Source of the DNA: Pseudomonadota bacterium
Lineage (GTDB): Bacteria > Pseudomonadota > Gammaproteobacteria > Burkholderiales > Gallionellaceae
NCBI GenBank assembly: GCA_021848465.1
Contig: JAJZUP010000001.1
Location: forward strand, 1 to 64,000
Length of the DNA stretch: 64,000 nt
Direction of reading: 5' to 3'
The position numbers were made by a program, and so were the translations under genes. This document shows positions 55,899 to 64,000 of the stretch, piece after piece. The notes below the pieces were generated by a model. The model made no database searches. It was given only the letters and a program-made list of their open reading frames with translations, and had not been told where the DNA came from. Position 1 is the first letter of the stretch; each line of letters starts with the position of its first letter.

Positions 55899-56125
55899 AC
55901 CACTCCTTCAACGAGACAAGCAAATTGCCCCTCATTACCGACGCCTGCCCGCAAAACAGGCGCCTCAACTTGATCCATCGCCAATAATATCTCGTTTGTC
56001 TTTCCGGCGACAAACGCTTTATCGAAAAACTGCTTGGCTATACAGATTCTTAACCCATTCCGCCACAGCCGGCCAACGCATGGCACCCACCACGGGTAGC
56101 CAACTTGGCCTCCGCGCCCCATCAA

Positions 56126-58942
56126 TCAGGCCTTGCTCAAAAAGGCCTCCACCTGGTCGGCCGGGATTGGTCGGCTGAACAGGTAGCCCTGATACTCCTG
56201 GCAGTGCAAACCTCGCAGGAACTCCAGCTGCTCCTCGGTTTCAACGCCTTCCGCCACCACCTTCATCCCCATTGCATGGGCCAGCACCACTGTCGCATGG
56301 ATAATGCTGCGGTCGTTTTCGTCGCTGGCAATGTCACGCACGAAAGACTGGTCAATCTTGAGCGAGGCCATCGGCAACAGCTTCAGGCGGCTCAAGGAAG
56401 AATAACCCGTACCGAAATCATCGAGTGCCAGCGCAAAGCCGGCGTCGTTCAGCTCCTGCATCAGGGCCATGCCTTCGCCGCCAATATCGAGCAGCATGCT
56501 CTCGGTCAGCTCCAGCTCGATTGCGCCACGCGGAATTCCGGTATCGCGCATGATCGTATTCAGCCGCTCGACCAGTCCTGTCTGGTTGAGCTGGCGCGCG
56601 GACAAATTCACGGCGACAGGCACCAGTTCATACCCCATCGACTGCCAGATGCGCTGCTGCATAGCGGAGTGACGCAACACCCAATCCCCCAGCTCATTGA
56701 TGAGCCCGCACTCCTCGGCAACCGGGATGAACTCGGCGGGAGAAATAAAACCGAGTTGCGCATGCTTCCAGCGCAGCAGCGCCTCCATCCCGACCACCTT
56801 CCCGCTTTCAACATGCACCTTGGGCTGGAAATACACCATGAGTTCGGCTTTGGCGATGGCCTGGCGCAGATCATTTTCCAGTTGCAGGCGCTGCACCGCC
56901 TTGGCATTCATTTCCGGCTTGTAGTATTCAAAACGGTTACGCCCAGCCTCCTTGGCGCGGTACATCGCCAGGTCGGCATTGCGCAGCAACTGCACCGCGG
57001 TCTCACCATCTTCGGGATAGAGGCTGACGCCTATGCTCGGGGTCACGGAAAGATGAAAACTGTCCACCACAAACGGGTCAAGCAAAGCCAGCACCATCTT
57101 CTCCGCCACAAAAGTGGCTTCACCCTCCGACTCCAGGTCGGCCAGCAGCACCACGAACTCGTCGCCCCCCTGGCGCGCAATCGTGTCAGCACGGCGCAGG
57201 CAGGTGCGCAAGCGCTGCGCCACCAGCGTCAACAGCTTATCGCCGACATCATGTCCGAGCGAATCGTTGATGTTCTTGAAATGATCGAGATCCACAAACA
57301 TCACCGCCATCTGTGCGCCGCGTTCCTGGGCTTGCACAAGCGCCTGCTCCAGGCGGTCGGTCAGCAAATAGCGATTGGGCAGCCCGGTCAACACATCGTA
57401 ATTGGCCAGATACTGAATGCGCTCCTCTTCGCGCTTGCGTTCGGTGATGTCCATATAGACCGCAATGTAGTGGGTGATTTCACCCGTTTCATCGCGCAAC
57501 ACGCTGACCGCCACCCACTCCGGAAAGATTTCGCCGTTTTTGCGTTTGTTCCAGATTTCGCCATGCCATTGATCGTTGCTGAGCAAGGCCGTGTAGAAAT
57601 CCTGGTAGAACTGGCGCGTCTGCCGTCCGGAGCTCAGCAGGCGCGGATTCCTGCCCAGCGCCTCGGCCTCCGTATAACCGGTAATGTCGGTAAACGCGCG
57701 ATTGATCGACACGATGTTATTGTTTGCATCGGTGATCATGATGGCCTCGGAATTGTTCTCAAACACCTTGGCTGAAAGACGCAGCCCTTCTTCCGCCTTG
57801 CGGCGCTGGCGGATTTCGCTGGTCAGTTCGGCCACCATCTTGCGGATCGCCGTTGCCAGCTGCGCCACCTCGTCCTTGCCGGGCACAGTCGGGACCTCAT
57901 ACGCCAGCTCGCCTGCAGAAATGCGGTCTGCCGCCGCGCTGATCCGCACAATGGGACGCGCAATACGCCCGGCCTGCAACCAGCCGATCCAGGCAAATAC
58001 CAGCCCCAGCGCCACCCCCGCCAGCAGGATGCGCTGCTGCAACTGCACGGCAGGTGCAAAGGCAAGGCTGGCCTCCTGACGCACGACACTGACCCAGCCC
58101 AGACCGGGGTAGTCGCGATAGCCGGTTGATTTCGAGTACCCCACCAGGTAGGTCTTGCCGTTGCTCCACTTTTCCAGCACATAGCCGCTGCGGCGCTCGG
58201 ACTGCTGGATTTCCTGCCAGGTACGCGGGGCCAGCTTCACAAAATCGCTGCGCGCCTGCTCCGGGCCGGACAGAACCAAGCCATCGCGGCTCAGCAACAA
58301 TACATCGCGCCCCGGCGTTTTCTTGCTATCGAGCGCCTCTTCGGCCCAATTCCAGTAAATGTGTCCGCACAACACCCCGAGCAGGGTGCCCTTGAAATCG
58401 AAAACCGGGGACGCCACATCCACCAGATAGAACGGCTGGCCGCTCGGGTTAGGCAGCAGCTTCGCCAGCAACAGCGCATCATGCACATCGCCGACATAAT
58501 ATTTCTGGTTGCGTCCCTGGGTGCACCAGGGACGCTTGGACAAGTCCTTGCCCTCCAGATATTTTCCAGTGCCGACGATCCCGACGCCACGGTCATTGCA
58601 GATGCCTATCCAGGCATACGCATCGAAGTTCTGTTGCAAGCGCTCAAGCAGCTCGCGCTTGCGCATCAGCGGAACGCGCGGGTCGCGAATTTCATCCAGC
58701 ATGGAGGCATTGCGAATCTCGCGGCTGCGCTCGAACATGCCGCGATCCATCACATCCAGCACATTCCGCGCACGGTTGGCGAACGCCTCACCCTGGTTGG
58801 CTTCAATCTGGTGTTTGCTGTTGCTGGCGGCGTAGTAACCCAGGGCCAGAGACAGGATCAGCGCGATGCCTGCGCTGGCCAGACTGATTTGCAGGCGCAA
58901 GCCATTTTTCGATTTTGCTGTTTCCGGATGGGGCATTTTCAC
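56126..58942 (-). CDS. Sensor c-di-GMP enzyme: dCACHE, HAMP, PAS, GGDEF and EAL domains
   Basis: A 938-residue membrane protein. An N-terminal helix (LASAGIALILSLALGYYAA) is followed by a periplasmic Cache-type sensor to about 310, a second helix, HAMP, and a PAS domain near 400-510. The GGDEF motif ARQGGDEFVVLLA and EAL motif VGMEALLRWKH are both intact, as is DDFGTGYSSLSRLK. It could make and degrade c-di-GMP. It is near the PilZ-like cyclase on the same strand, so they may signal to each other. Confidence 0.92.
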   Translation of the reverse strand: MKMPHPETAKSKNGLRLQISLASAGIALILSLALGYYAASNSKHQIEANQGEAFANRARNVLDVMDRGMFERSREIRNASMLDEIRDPRVPLMRKRELLERLQQNFDAYAWIGICNDRGVGIVGTGKYLEGKDLSKRPWCTQGRNQKYYVGDVHDALLLAKLLPNPSGQPFYLVDVASPVFDFKGTLLGVLCGHIYWNWAEEALDSKKTPGRDVLLLSRDGLVLSGPEQARSDFVKLAPRTWQEIQQSERRSGYVLEKWSNGKTYLVGYSKSTGYRDYPGLGWVSVVRQEASLAFAPAVQLQQRILLAGVALGLVFAWIGWLQAGRIARPIVRISAAADRISAGELAYEVPTVPGKDEVAQLATAIRKMVAELTSEIRQRRKAEEGLRLSAKVFENNSEAIMITDANNNIVSINRAFTDITGYTEAEALGRNPRLLSSGRQTRQFYQDFYTALLSNDQWHGEIWNKRKNGEIFPEWVAVSVLRDETGEITHYIAVYMDITERKREEERIQYLANYDVLTGLPNRYLLTDRLEQALVQAQERGAQMAVMFVDLDHFKNINDSLGHDVGDKLLTLVAQRLRTCLRRADTIARQGGDEFVVLLADLESEGEATFVAEKMVLALLDPFVVDSFHLSVTPSIGVSLYPEDGETAVQLLRNADLAMYRAKEAGRNRFEYYKPEMNAKAVQRLQLENDLRQAIAKAELMVYFQPKVHVESGKVVGMEALLRWKHAQLGFISPAEFIPVAEECGLINELGDWVLRHSAMQQRIWQSMGYELVPVAVNLSARQLNQTGLVERLNTIMRDTGIPRGAIELELTESMLLDIGGEGMALMQELNDAGFALALDDFGTGYSSLSRLKLLPMASLKIDQSFVRDIASDENDRSIIHATVVLAHAMGMKVVAEGVETEEQLEFLRGLHCQEYQGYLFSRPIPADQVEAFLSKA

Positions 58943-59057
58943 CGCCTCTCAACACATCAATCTGGGCAGCAAGCCCCTGCTCGCCAGTGGCCCGCCATGT
59001 CCGCTTTATATACCCGCGGGCGACTCAAAACAATCGCGGCAGTCAATCGGGAATTCA

Positions 59058-59327
59058 TTAGTAACTGGTGCAACTGTAAAACCCGCGCGAACCGATGCAT
59101 GTGGTATTCAACGGTCGTGTGCGATAGGCGTCGTCATGCGCATTCAAGCGCAGGATGCATTCGCGCCACGGGTCGGTATCCCGTGTAAATCCGAGCCGGT
59201 CGCAGGCCGGGCCGTACAACTGGATCATTTGCTCGACCTCCTGTTGCACCCGGGCCGCACGCTCGGCCGGAGTAGCGCAGCCCGACAGACCGGCCAACAA
59301 TACCAGAATCAGGACGCCATATCGCAT
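59058..59327 (-). CDS. Small lipoprotein
   Basis: An 89-residue protein with signal peptide and lipobox (MRYGVLILVLLAGLSGC). Four Cys in the mature part (GPACDRL, WRECIL, TTCIGS, YSCTSY) could form two disulfides. No family is recognised. It lies 16 bases after mpl on the same strand. Confidence 0.7.
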   Translation of the reverse strand: MRYGVLILVLLAGLSGCATPAERAARVQQEVEQMIQLYGPACDRLGFTRDTDPWRECILRLNAHDDAYRTRPLNTTCIGSRGFYSCTSY

Positions 59328-59343
59328 ACCCCTCCTTGCTGCA

Positions 59344-60678
59344 CTAACCCAGCCGCTTCAACAGCTTCTCGTGTATCCCGCCGAAACCGCCGTTGCTCAT
59401 CACCAGCACATGGTCGCCCGACTTGGCGGCAACCGCAATCGCCTCGATAAGCTCGTTGAGATCATCCTTCACTACGGCCTTGTCGCCCATGGGAGCCAAC
59501 GCGCCGCGCGCATCCCAGCCCAGGTTGCCCGCGTAGCAGAAGGTCAGGTCGGCATCTTTCAGGCTGCCGGGCAGCGCGTCCTTCATCACACCCAGCTTCA
59601 TGGTGTTGGAGCGTGGCTCCAGCACCGCGAGGATGCGCGCCTTGCCCACCTTGCGGCGCAAGCCTGCCACCGTGGTGTCGATGGCGGTGGGGTGGTGCGC
59701 GAAATCGTCGTACACCGTGATGCCGTTGACCGTGCCGCGCACTTCCATGCGGCGCTTCACGTTCTTGAACTCGGCCAAGGCAGCCAAGCCTTGCGCCACC
59801 GGCACCCCCGCATGGCGCGCTGCGGCCAATGCGGCCAGTGCATTCATGCGGTTGTGCTCTCCGAGCAAATCCCACTGCAATGTGCCTTGCAGCTTGCCAT
59901 TCAGCGACACCTGGTCGTTAGCATCAATATTCCAACCATCGTCGCTGCCGAATTTTTCCACCGGCGTCCAGCAACCGCGCTTGATCACGCGCGCCAGCGA
60001 CTCCTCGCGCCCGTTGCACACCACCAGCCCATTGCCTGGCACGGTGCGCACCAGATGGTGGAACTGCGTCTCGATGGCGGCGAGGTCGGGGAAGATGTCG
60101 GCGTGGTCGAATTCCAGATTGTTCAAGATCGCCGTGCGCGGATGGTAGTGTACGAACTTGGAGCGTTTGTCGAAGAAGGCGGTGTCGTATTCGTCCGCCT
60201 CGATCACGAAGAACGGCGAGTCGGTGATGCGCGCCGAGATGCCGAAGTTCTGCGGCACGCCGCCGATCAGGAAGCCGGGGTTCAGCCCCGCATGCTCCAG
60301 TATCCAGGCCAGCATCGAGGTTGTCGTGGTCTTTCCGTGCGTGCCCGCCACGCCCAGCACCCATTTGCTGCGCAGCAATTCGTCTGCCAGCCATTGCGGG
60401 CCGGAGGCATAGGGCAGGTTGCGGTTGAGAATCTCTTCCATCAGCGGATTGCCGCGCGACACCACGTTGCCGATGACAAACACGTCCGGCTTGATCTCAA
60501 GCTGCTCCACGCCGAAGCCCTCGATCAACTCGATGCCCATCGCTTCCAGTTGCATGCTCATCGGCGGGTAGACATTGGCATCGCAGCCGGTGACGCGATA
60601 GCCGGATTGCTTGGCAATGGCGGCGATGCCGCCCATGAAGGTGCCGCAAATGCCGAGGATGTGGATGTGCTTGCTCAT
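59344..60678 (-). CDS. mpl: Murein peptide ligase Mpl
   Basis: Joins the recycled tripeptide L-Ala-D-Glu-meso-DAP to UDP-MurNAc, recycling peptidoglycan. ATG 60678 (MSKHIHILGICGTFMGGIAA) is the family start; 19 upstream codons are not conserved. The ATP loop is VAGTHGKTTTTSMLAWILEH near 107-126. The C-terminal ligase domain contains RMEVRGTVNGITVYDDFAHH. Length of 444 residues is normal. Confidence 0.95.
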   Translation of the reverse strand: MSKHIHILGICGTFMGGIAAIAKQSGYRVTGCDANVYPPMSMQLEAMGIELIEGFGVEQLEIKPDVFVIGNVVSRGNPLMEEILNRNLPYASGPQWLADELLRSKWVLGVAGTHGKTTTTSMLAWILEHAGLNPGFLIGGVPQNFGISARITDSPFFVIEADEYDTAFFDKRSKFVHYHPRTAILNNLEFDHADIFPDLAAIETQFHHLVRTVPGNGLVVCNGREESLARVIKRGCWTPVEKFGSDDGWNIDANDQVSLNGKLQGTLQWDLLGEHNRMNALAALAAARHAGVPVAQGLAALAEFKNVKRRMEVRGTVNGITVYDDFAHHPTAIDTTVAGLRRKVGKARILAVLEPRSNTMKLGVMKDALPGSLKDADLTFCYAGNLGWDARGALAPMGDKAVVKDDLNELIEAIAVAAKSGDHVLVMSNGGFGGIHEKLLKRLG

Positions 60679-60683
60679 TGTGT

Positions 60684-61040
60684 TTACGTCCTGAAAATAA
60701 AATACACCGCGCCCATCAGGCACAGCCCTGCCCATAAATAGTCCAGCTTCAGCGGCTGGTTCATGTACAGCACCGCAAACGGGACAAAGATGGACAGTGT
60801 GATGACTTCCTGCAATATCTTCAACTGCCCCAGGCTCAGTGCCGTATAGCCGATGCGGTTGGCCGGTACCTGGAGCAGGTATTCAAACAGCGCAATGCCC
60901 CAGCTCACCAGTGCCGCCACATACCAGGGCGACTGCGAAAAATTTTTCAGGTGGCCGTACCAGGCAAAGGTCATGAACAGGTTGGAAACGACGAGCATCA
61001 GTGCTGTCACGAGCAGCGGCTGCGAAATCATGCCCATCAA
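60684..61040 (-). CDS. DUF486 family membrane protein
   Basis: A 118-residue protein with four membrane helices (LLVTALMLVVSNLFMTFAWY, then a helix ending LFEYLLQVPANRIGY, and two more). DUF486/DMT-like proteins resemble small multidrug transporters. It lies 5 bases before the mpl start and is probably co-transcribed with it. The substrate is unknown. Confidence 0.8.
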   Translation of the reverse strand: MMGMISQPLLVTALMLVVSNLFMTFAWYGHLKNFSQSPWYVAALVSWGIALFEYLLQVPANRIGYTALSLGQLKILQEVITLSIFVPFAVLYMNQPLKLDYLWAGLCLMGAVYFIFRT

Positions 61041-61149
61041 GTTTTCCCCGGTTCGATTTGAGGGCGCGAATGGTAATGGGATTTATGTTTCAGCACCAGC
61101 AGGCCATATTTTGCAGGTACAATCCCGGCGTCCTTCGTCATGACCCGCC

Positions 61150-62421
61150 GTGCTGGAAACTGCATTGAAATTTACCGCATCCGCCCGATCATGCAGCCTT
61201 GCTGCTGCTTTGCTGCTTAGCGCATGCAGCTCTACCGGGAGCATGCCTCTGCAACCTGTTGCCGCCGCCCCGGTTGCTGCGCCGCGCCCTTCCGCCGACA
61301 ACGCTCGCCTAATCGACCTGCAGAATTCAATTCGCCTCGACTGGGAGCAATTGCTGCAAGCGGCGCCGCTTGCGCAACTGATCGGCCAGGCCTTCAAAGC
61401 CCACCCGTCTGCCGATGCTGTCAGTACCACCCTGATGCAGGCTGAAGAATTCAATTCCGTTCATACTGGGTATTTCCGCTTCGGACTGGACATCATGCCC
61501 AATCCACAGGGACAACTCCGCTTACTGCTGACGCCGGAAGCTGCTCCATCCGCTGCACCTGATTTTGGCCTGGCAGTTCGCAGACTCGCTGTTTCCTACT
61601 ACCCAGAAACATTGCATATCAGCCCGATCAGCCTGCCCGGAAGCCGCGCCGAACTTGGGCAGCTGTCCAGCGAGGCACTGTACCGCACGCTGGCAAGCCA
61701 CGTAGTTGCCGCCGCACTGCAGGAATCCGCCTTGCGCTCGCAACTGACTGCACTACGCAAAATCACTGCAATCGAGCAAAGCCTGCTCGCCAGTGCAAAC
61801 AAGCAATTGCAAGCGGGCTTGATCAACCAGCACACTGTCGAACTGCAACAATCGGCTGTCGCCAACTCGACGCTGGCGCTCTCCAGTTTGCGCGAGCAAT
61901 TTGAACAAGCCGGGAAACTGCTGCAACTGCTGCTTGGTGTACCCGACGCCGCCCAGGCTACGCTCGATTTCAATTCGCTACAGCTCGCGCGCGAATTGCC
62001 GCTGGAAATTCCTGCCGCACTAATCGAGCGGCGCCCGGATATGCGCGCGGCCCAACTGTCCATACAACCCTCCAGTGAGCAGTATCAGCATATCCATGCA
62101 GACATTCTGAAAAGCACCGAAGCCATCCTGCTGGAAATCTACTACGACAACCTTGGCCTCAGGGCAGCGCAGGCAGCCGGCCAGGAAAGCGATATGTCGC
62201 TGTCGGCCGCGCGAGCTCGCCACTCCAGCAACCAAACCAGCTACCGCGAATTGCTGGAGAGCGAGCTCGACAACCAGCTTGCCATCCTGCAGCTGACCCA
62301 GGCCCGCGCACTGCAACTCGGCGACGCAGTCATGCTCTATCATGCACTGGCCGGCCCCTGGTGGACCGAGCCGGTCTCGCTGCGGATTTCGCATGAGCTC
62401 CGCGCTGCAGCAGAACGGTAG
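61150..62421 (+). CDS. Outer membrane factor-like lipoprotein (TolC/NodT family, divergent)
   Basis: A 423-residue protein starting at GTG. The lipobox LLLSACSS is visible. The family signature AALIERRPDMRAAQL lies near 290-304, with long helices on either side (SSLREQFEQAGKLLQLLLGV). The first half after the lipobox lacks the recognisable beta-strand repeats. The protein is shorter than usual (about 460-500). No RND pump or fusion protein gene adjoins it, so it may be an orphan. Confidence 0.7.
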   Translation: MLETALKFTASARSCSLAAALLLSACSSTGSMPLQPVAAAPVAAPRPSADNARLIDLQNSIRLDWEQLLQAAPLAQLIGQAFKAHPSADAVSTTLMQAEEFNSVHTGYFRFGLDIMPNPQGQLRLLLTPEAAPSAAPDFGLAVRRLAVSYYPETLHISPISLPGSRAELGQLSSEALYRTLASHVVAAALQESALRSQLTALRKITAIEQSLLASANKQLQAGLINQHTVELQQSAVANSTLALSSLREQFEQAGKLLQLLLGVPDAAQATLDFNSLQLARELPLEIPAALIERRPDMRAAQLSIQPSSEQYQHIHADILKSTEAILLEIYYDNLGLRAAQAAGQESDMSLSAARARHSSNQTSYRELLESELDNQLAILQLTQARALQLGDAVMLYHALAGPWWTEPVSLRISHELRAAAER

Positions 62422-62423
62422 CG

Positions 62424-63494
62424 TTACATCAGCGCCACGCTTTTCACCTGGGCGCACACATACATTCCCTCATGCAATCCAAGCTGGTCGCGCGACCGCC
62501 GCGTGATGCGCGCCAACAATGCCTGCGACTCGCCTGCCAGCATACGCACCATGACCTTGTCCGGCCCGCTGTCGCTGATTGCTTCGATACGCGCATTGAG
62601 GATATTGTTGATGCTGCTGCCTTGCGGCACCTGCGTGGCGATGCTCACGTCGCGCGCCAGCACGCGTGCGCGTAGCCGCGTGCCGAACGGTTGCGCCACC
62701 TTGCCCACCCACAGGTGCCCGCCGGAAAAATCCAGCCGGGACAAGGAATACTTCTCGTCATGTTGCGCCAGTTCGGCTTCGACCACCACACCGGCATCGT
62801 CAAATTGCGCAAGCGGCAAATCCAGCCGCGCCAGCGTGGCGTGCAGCGGCCCGCTCGCGCTAACCCGCCCCCGTTCCAGCAACACCAGGTGATCCGCCAA
62901 TCGCGCCACTTCATCCATGGCGTGGCTGACGTATAACACCGGGATTTGCAGTTCGCGATGCAAACGCTCAAGGTACGGCAGGATGTCCTGCTTGCTACCA
63001 GCATCCAGTGCGGAAAGCGGCTCATCCATCAGCAGCAACCGCGGACTGCTCAACAACGCGCGCCCAATCGCCACGCGCTGGCGCTCGCCTCCGGACAGTT
63101 GCGCCGCCTCCTTGCGCGCCATCAACTGCGACAAGCCCAGCCACTCGACGACCTGCTCGACCTGTACCTTGCGCAGGGAGGGCGTCACGCGCCGGTAGCC
63201 ATATTCCAGATTGGCGCGCACCGACAAATGCGGGAACAGGCTGGCCTCCTGGAATACATAGCCCAATGGGCGGCGATGCACGGGCACGAAAGTGCGCTCG
63301 TCCTGCCAGGTTTCGCCGTTGATGCGCAAGGTTCCCGGTGCGCGCTCCAACCCGGCGATGCAGCGCAGCAACGTGGTTTTACCCGAACCGGATACACCGA
63401 ACAACGCAGTCACACCCTGCCCCGGCGCAACGAATCCGGCGTCCAGCACAAAGCTTCCGCGTTGCAATCTGAAGCTGGCCTGGACACTGCTCAT
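62424..63494 (-). CDS. modC: Molybdate ABC transporter ATP-binding protein
   Basis: A 356-residue ABC ATPase that powers molybdate import. ATG 63494 overlaps the modB stop by 4 bases; a longer ORF starts inside modB. Walker A is [11 protein letters not shown], the signature [15 protein letters not shown] and Walker [14 protein letters not shown] are present. A C-terminal TOBE/Mop domain ([20 protein letters not shown]) binds molybdate. Confidence 0.94.
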   Translation of the reverse strand: MSSVQASFRLQRGSFVLDAGFVAPGQGVTALFGVSGSGKTTLLRCIAGLERAPGTLRINGETWQDERTFVPVHRRPLGYVFQEASLFPHLSVRANLEYGYRRVTPSLRKVQVEQVVEWLGLSQLMARKEAAQLSGGERQRVAIGRALLSSPRLLLMDEPLSALDAGSKQDILPYLERLHRELQIPVLYVSHAMDEVARLADHLVLLERGRVSASGPLHATLARLDLPLAQFDDAGVVVEAELAQHDEKYSLSRLDFSGGHLWVGKVAQPFGTRLRARVLARDVSIATQVPQGSSINNILNARIEAISDSGPDKVMVRMLAGESQALLARITRRSRDQLGLHEGMYVCAQVKSVALM

Positions 63495-64000
63495 CGCCCC
63501 ACCCTGACCTTTCCGCCGACCAGATACAGCGCAAGCAATACCAGGAACGAAAACAGCACCATGCCGCCTGCCAGCACATGCGCGGCGCCATACTCCACGG
63601 CCTCCACATGGTTGTAGATCGCGATGGACAGCACGCGCGTCTCGCCCTGGATGTTGCCGCCCAGCATCAGCACCACGCCGAACTCGCCCACTGTATGCGC
63701 AAACGCCAGGATGATGGCGGTCAGGAAACCGGGACGCGCCAACGGCAGTGCCACGCTGACAAAACGATCCCACGCGTTGGCGCGCAACGTGGCCGCCACT
63801 TCCAGCGGGCGCATACCCACAGCCTCAATCGCGTTCTGGATCGGCTGCACGGCAAATGGCAACGAGAATATAACCGAGCCCGCCACCAGACCGGCAAAGG
63901 TGAACGGCAAGCGCCCCAGATGCAAAGCTTGCGTCAATTCGCCCACCCAGCCGTGCGGCCCCATCAGCAACAGCAGGTAAAAGCCCAGCACCGATGGCGG
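63491..64000 (-). CDS. modB: Molybdate ABC transporter permease (5' end outside window)
   Basis: The frame is open to the right edge, so the N-terminus is missing. About 169 residues are visible with several membrane helices. The EAA permease loop is [20 protein letters not shown]-like ([20 protein letters not shown]), and [20 protein letters not shown] is typical of ModB. It overlaps modC by 4 bases. Confidence 0.92.
   Translation of the reverse strand, partial: PPSVLGFYLLLLMGPHGWVGELTQALHLGRLPFTFAGLVAGSVIFSLPFAVQPIQNAIEAVGMRPLEVAATLRANAWDRFVSVALPLARPGFLTAIILAFAHTVGEFGVVLMLGGNIQGETRVLSIAIYNHVEAVEYGAAHVLAGGMVLFSFLVLLALYLVGGKVRVGR

Noticed and set aside
55895-56125. 76-codon ORF between the lipoprotein and GGDEF-EAL genes
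   Set aside because: No recognisable domain or ribosome-binding site; composition does not look coding.

Overview
The window reads as the junction between a large genomic island and a conserved betaproteobacterial chromosome. The right half (about 33.5-64 kb) is compact and GC-rich, with a housekeeping gene order: dapF-DUF484-xerC, rlmI, rlpA-rodA-mrdA-mreDCB, gatC-gatA-DUF3050-gatB, dsbA, argS, mpl, modC-modB. Order and gene content fit Nitrosomonadales, possibly Gallionellaceae or Sulfuricella-like bacteria. That placement is an inference from gene content; no rRNA or marker comparison was possible.

The left half (1 to about 33.4 kb) is accessory DNA, mostly AT-richer, with a visibly GC-richer block at 13.6-23 kb. 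It ends at a tRNA-Arg(CCG) gene beside a tyrosine integrase, an excisionase-like gene and a small regulator. From left to right it holds: the end of a second tyrosine recombinase; a pair of unknown genes; a small peptide gene; an ADP-ribosylglycohydrolase; a C5 DNA methyltransferase; a 1264-residue STAND ATPase with an Mrr-like nuclease head; a ubiquitin-like operon (ubiquitin-like protein, ThiF/E1, DUF6527); an ImmA/IrrE-PIN toxin-antitoxin-like pair; a tightly overlapping five-gene operon (primary-type sigma factor, MORC/GHKL ATPase, Z1 ATPase, DUF4420 PD-(D/E)XK protein, AIPR protein); a second operon (AAA+ ATPase, two tiny ORFs, a PD-(D/E)XK-like protein, a receiver-like/5'-nucleotidase fusion) facing a WYL regulator; and three integron-type gene cassettes with attC sites but no integron integrase. 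This is a defence island assembled from modules.

The strongest candidates for new biology are: (1) the sigma factor that heads the MORC-Z1-AIPR operon, with a 1.1-like domain, a long C-terminal extension and an in-frame TGA in its apparent 5' coding sequence; (2) the WYL-controlled AAA+/nuclease-like/cpREC-5'-nucleotidase operon; (3) the ubiquitin-like operon beside an ImmA/IrrE-PIN pair; (4) a diverged repeat just downstream of three defence modules, each time in the direction of transcription; and (5) the tRNA-Arg junction, where the host 5' half-gene survives as a fragment and a complete tRNA with a compensated acceptor stem lies on the island side.

On the chromosome the mre/mrd/rlpA genes form one leftward cell-elongation cluster. 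gatCAB is interrupted by a DUF3050 gene. An adenylate cyclase with a C-terminal PilZ-like domain lies next to a GGDEF-EAL protein, which suggests a cAMP/c-di-GMP link.
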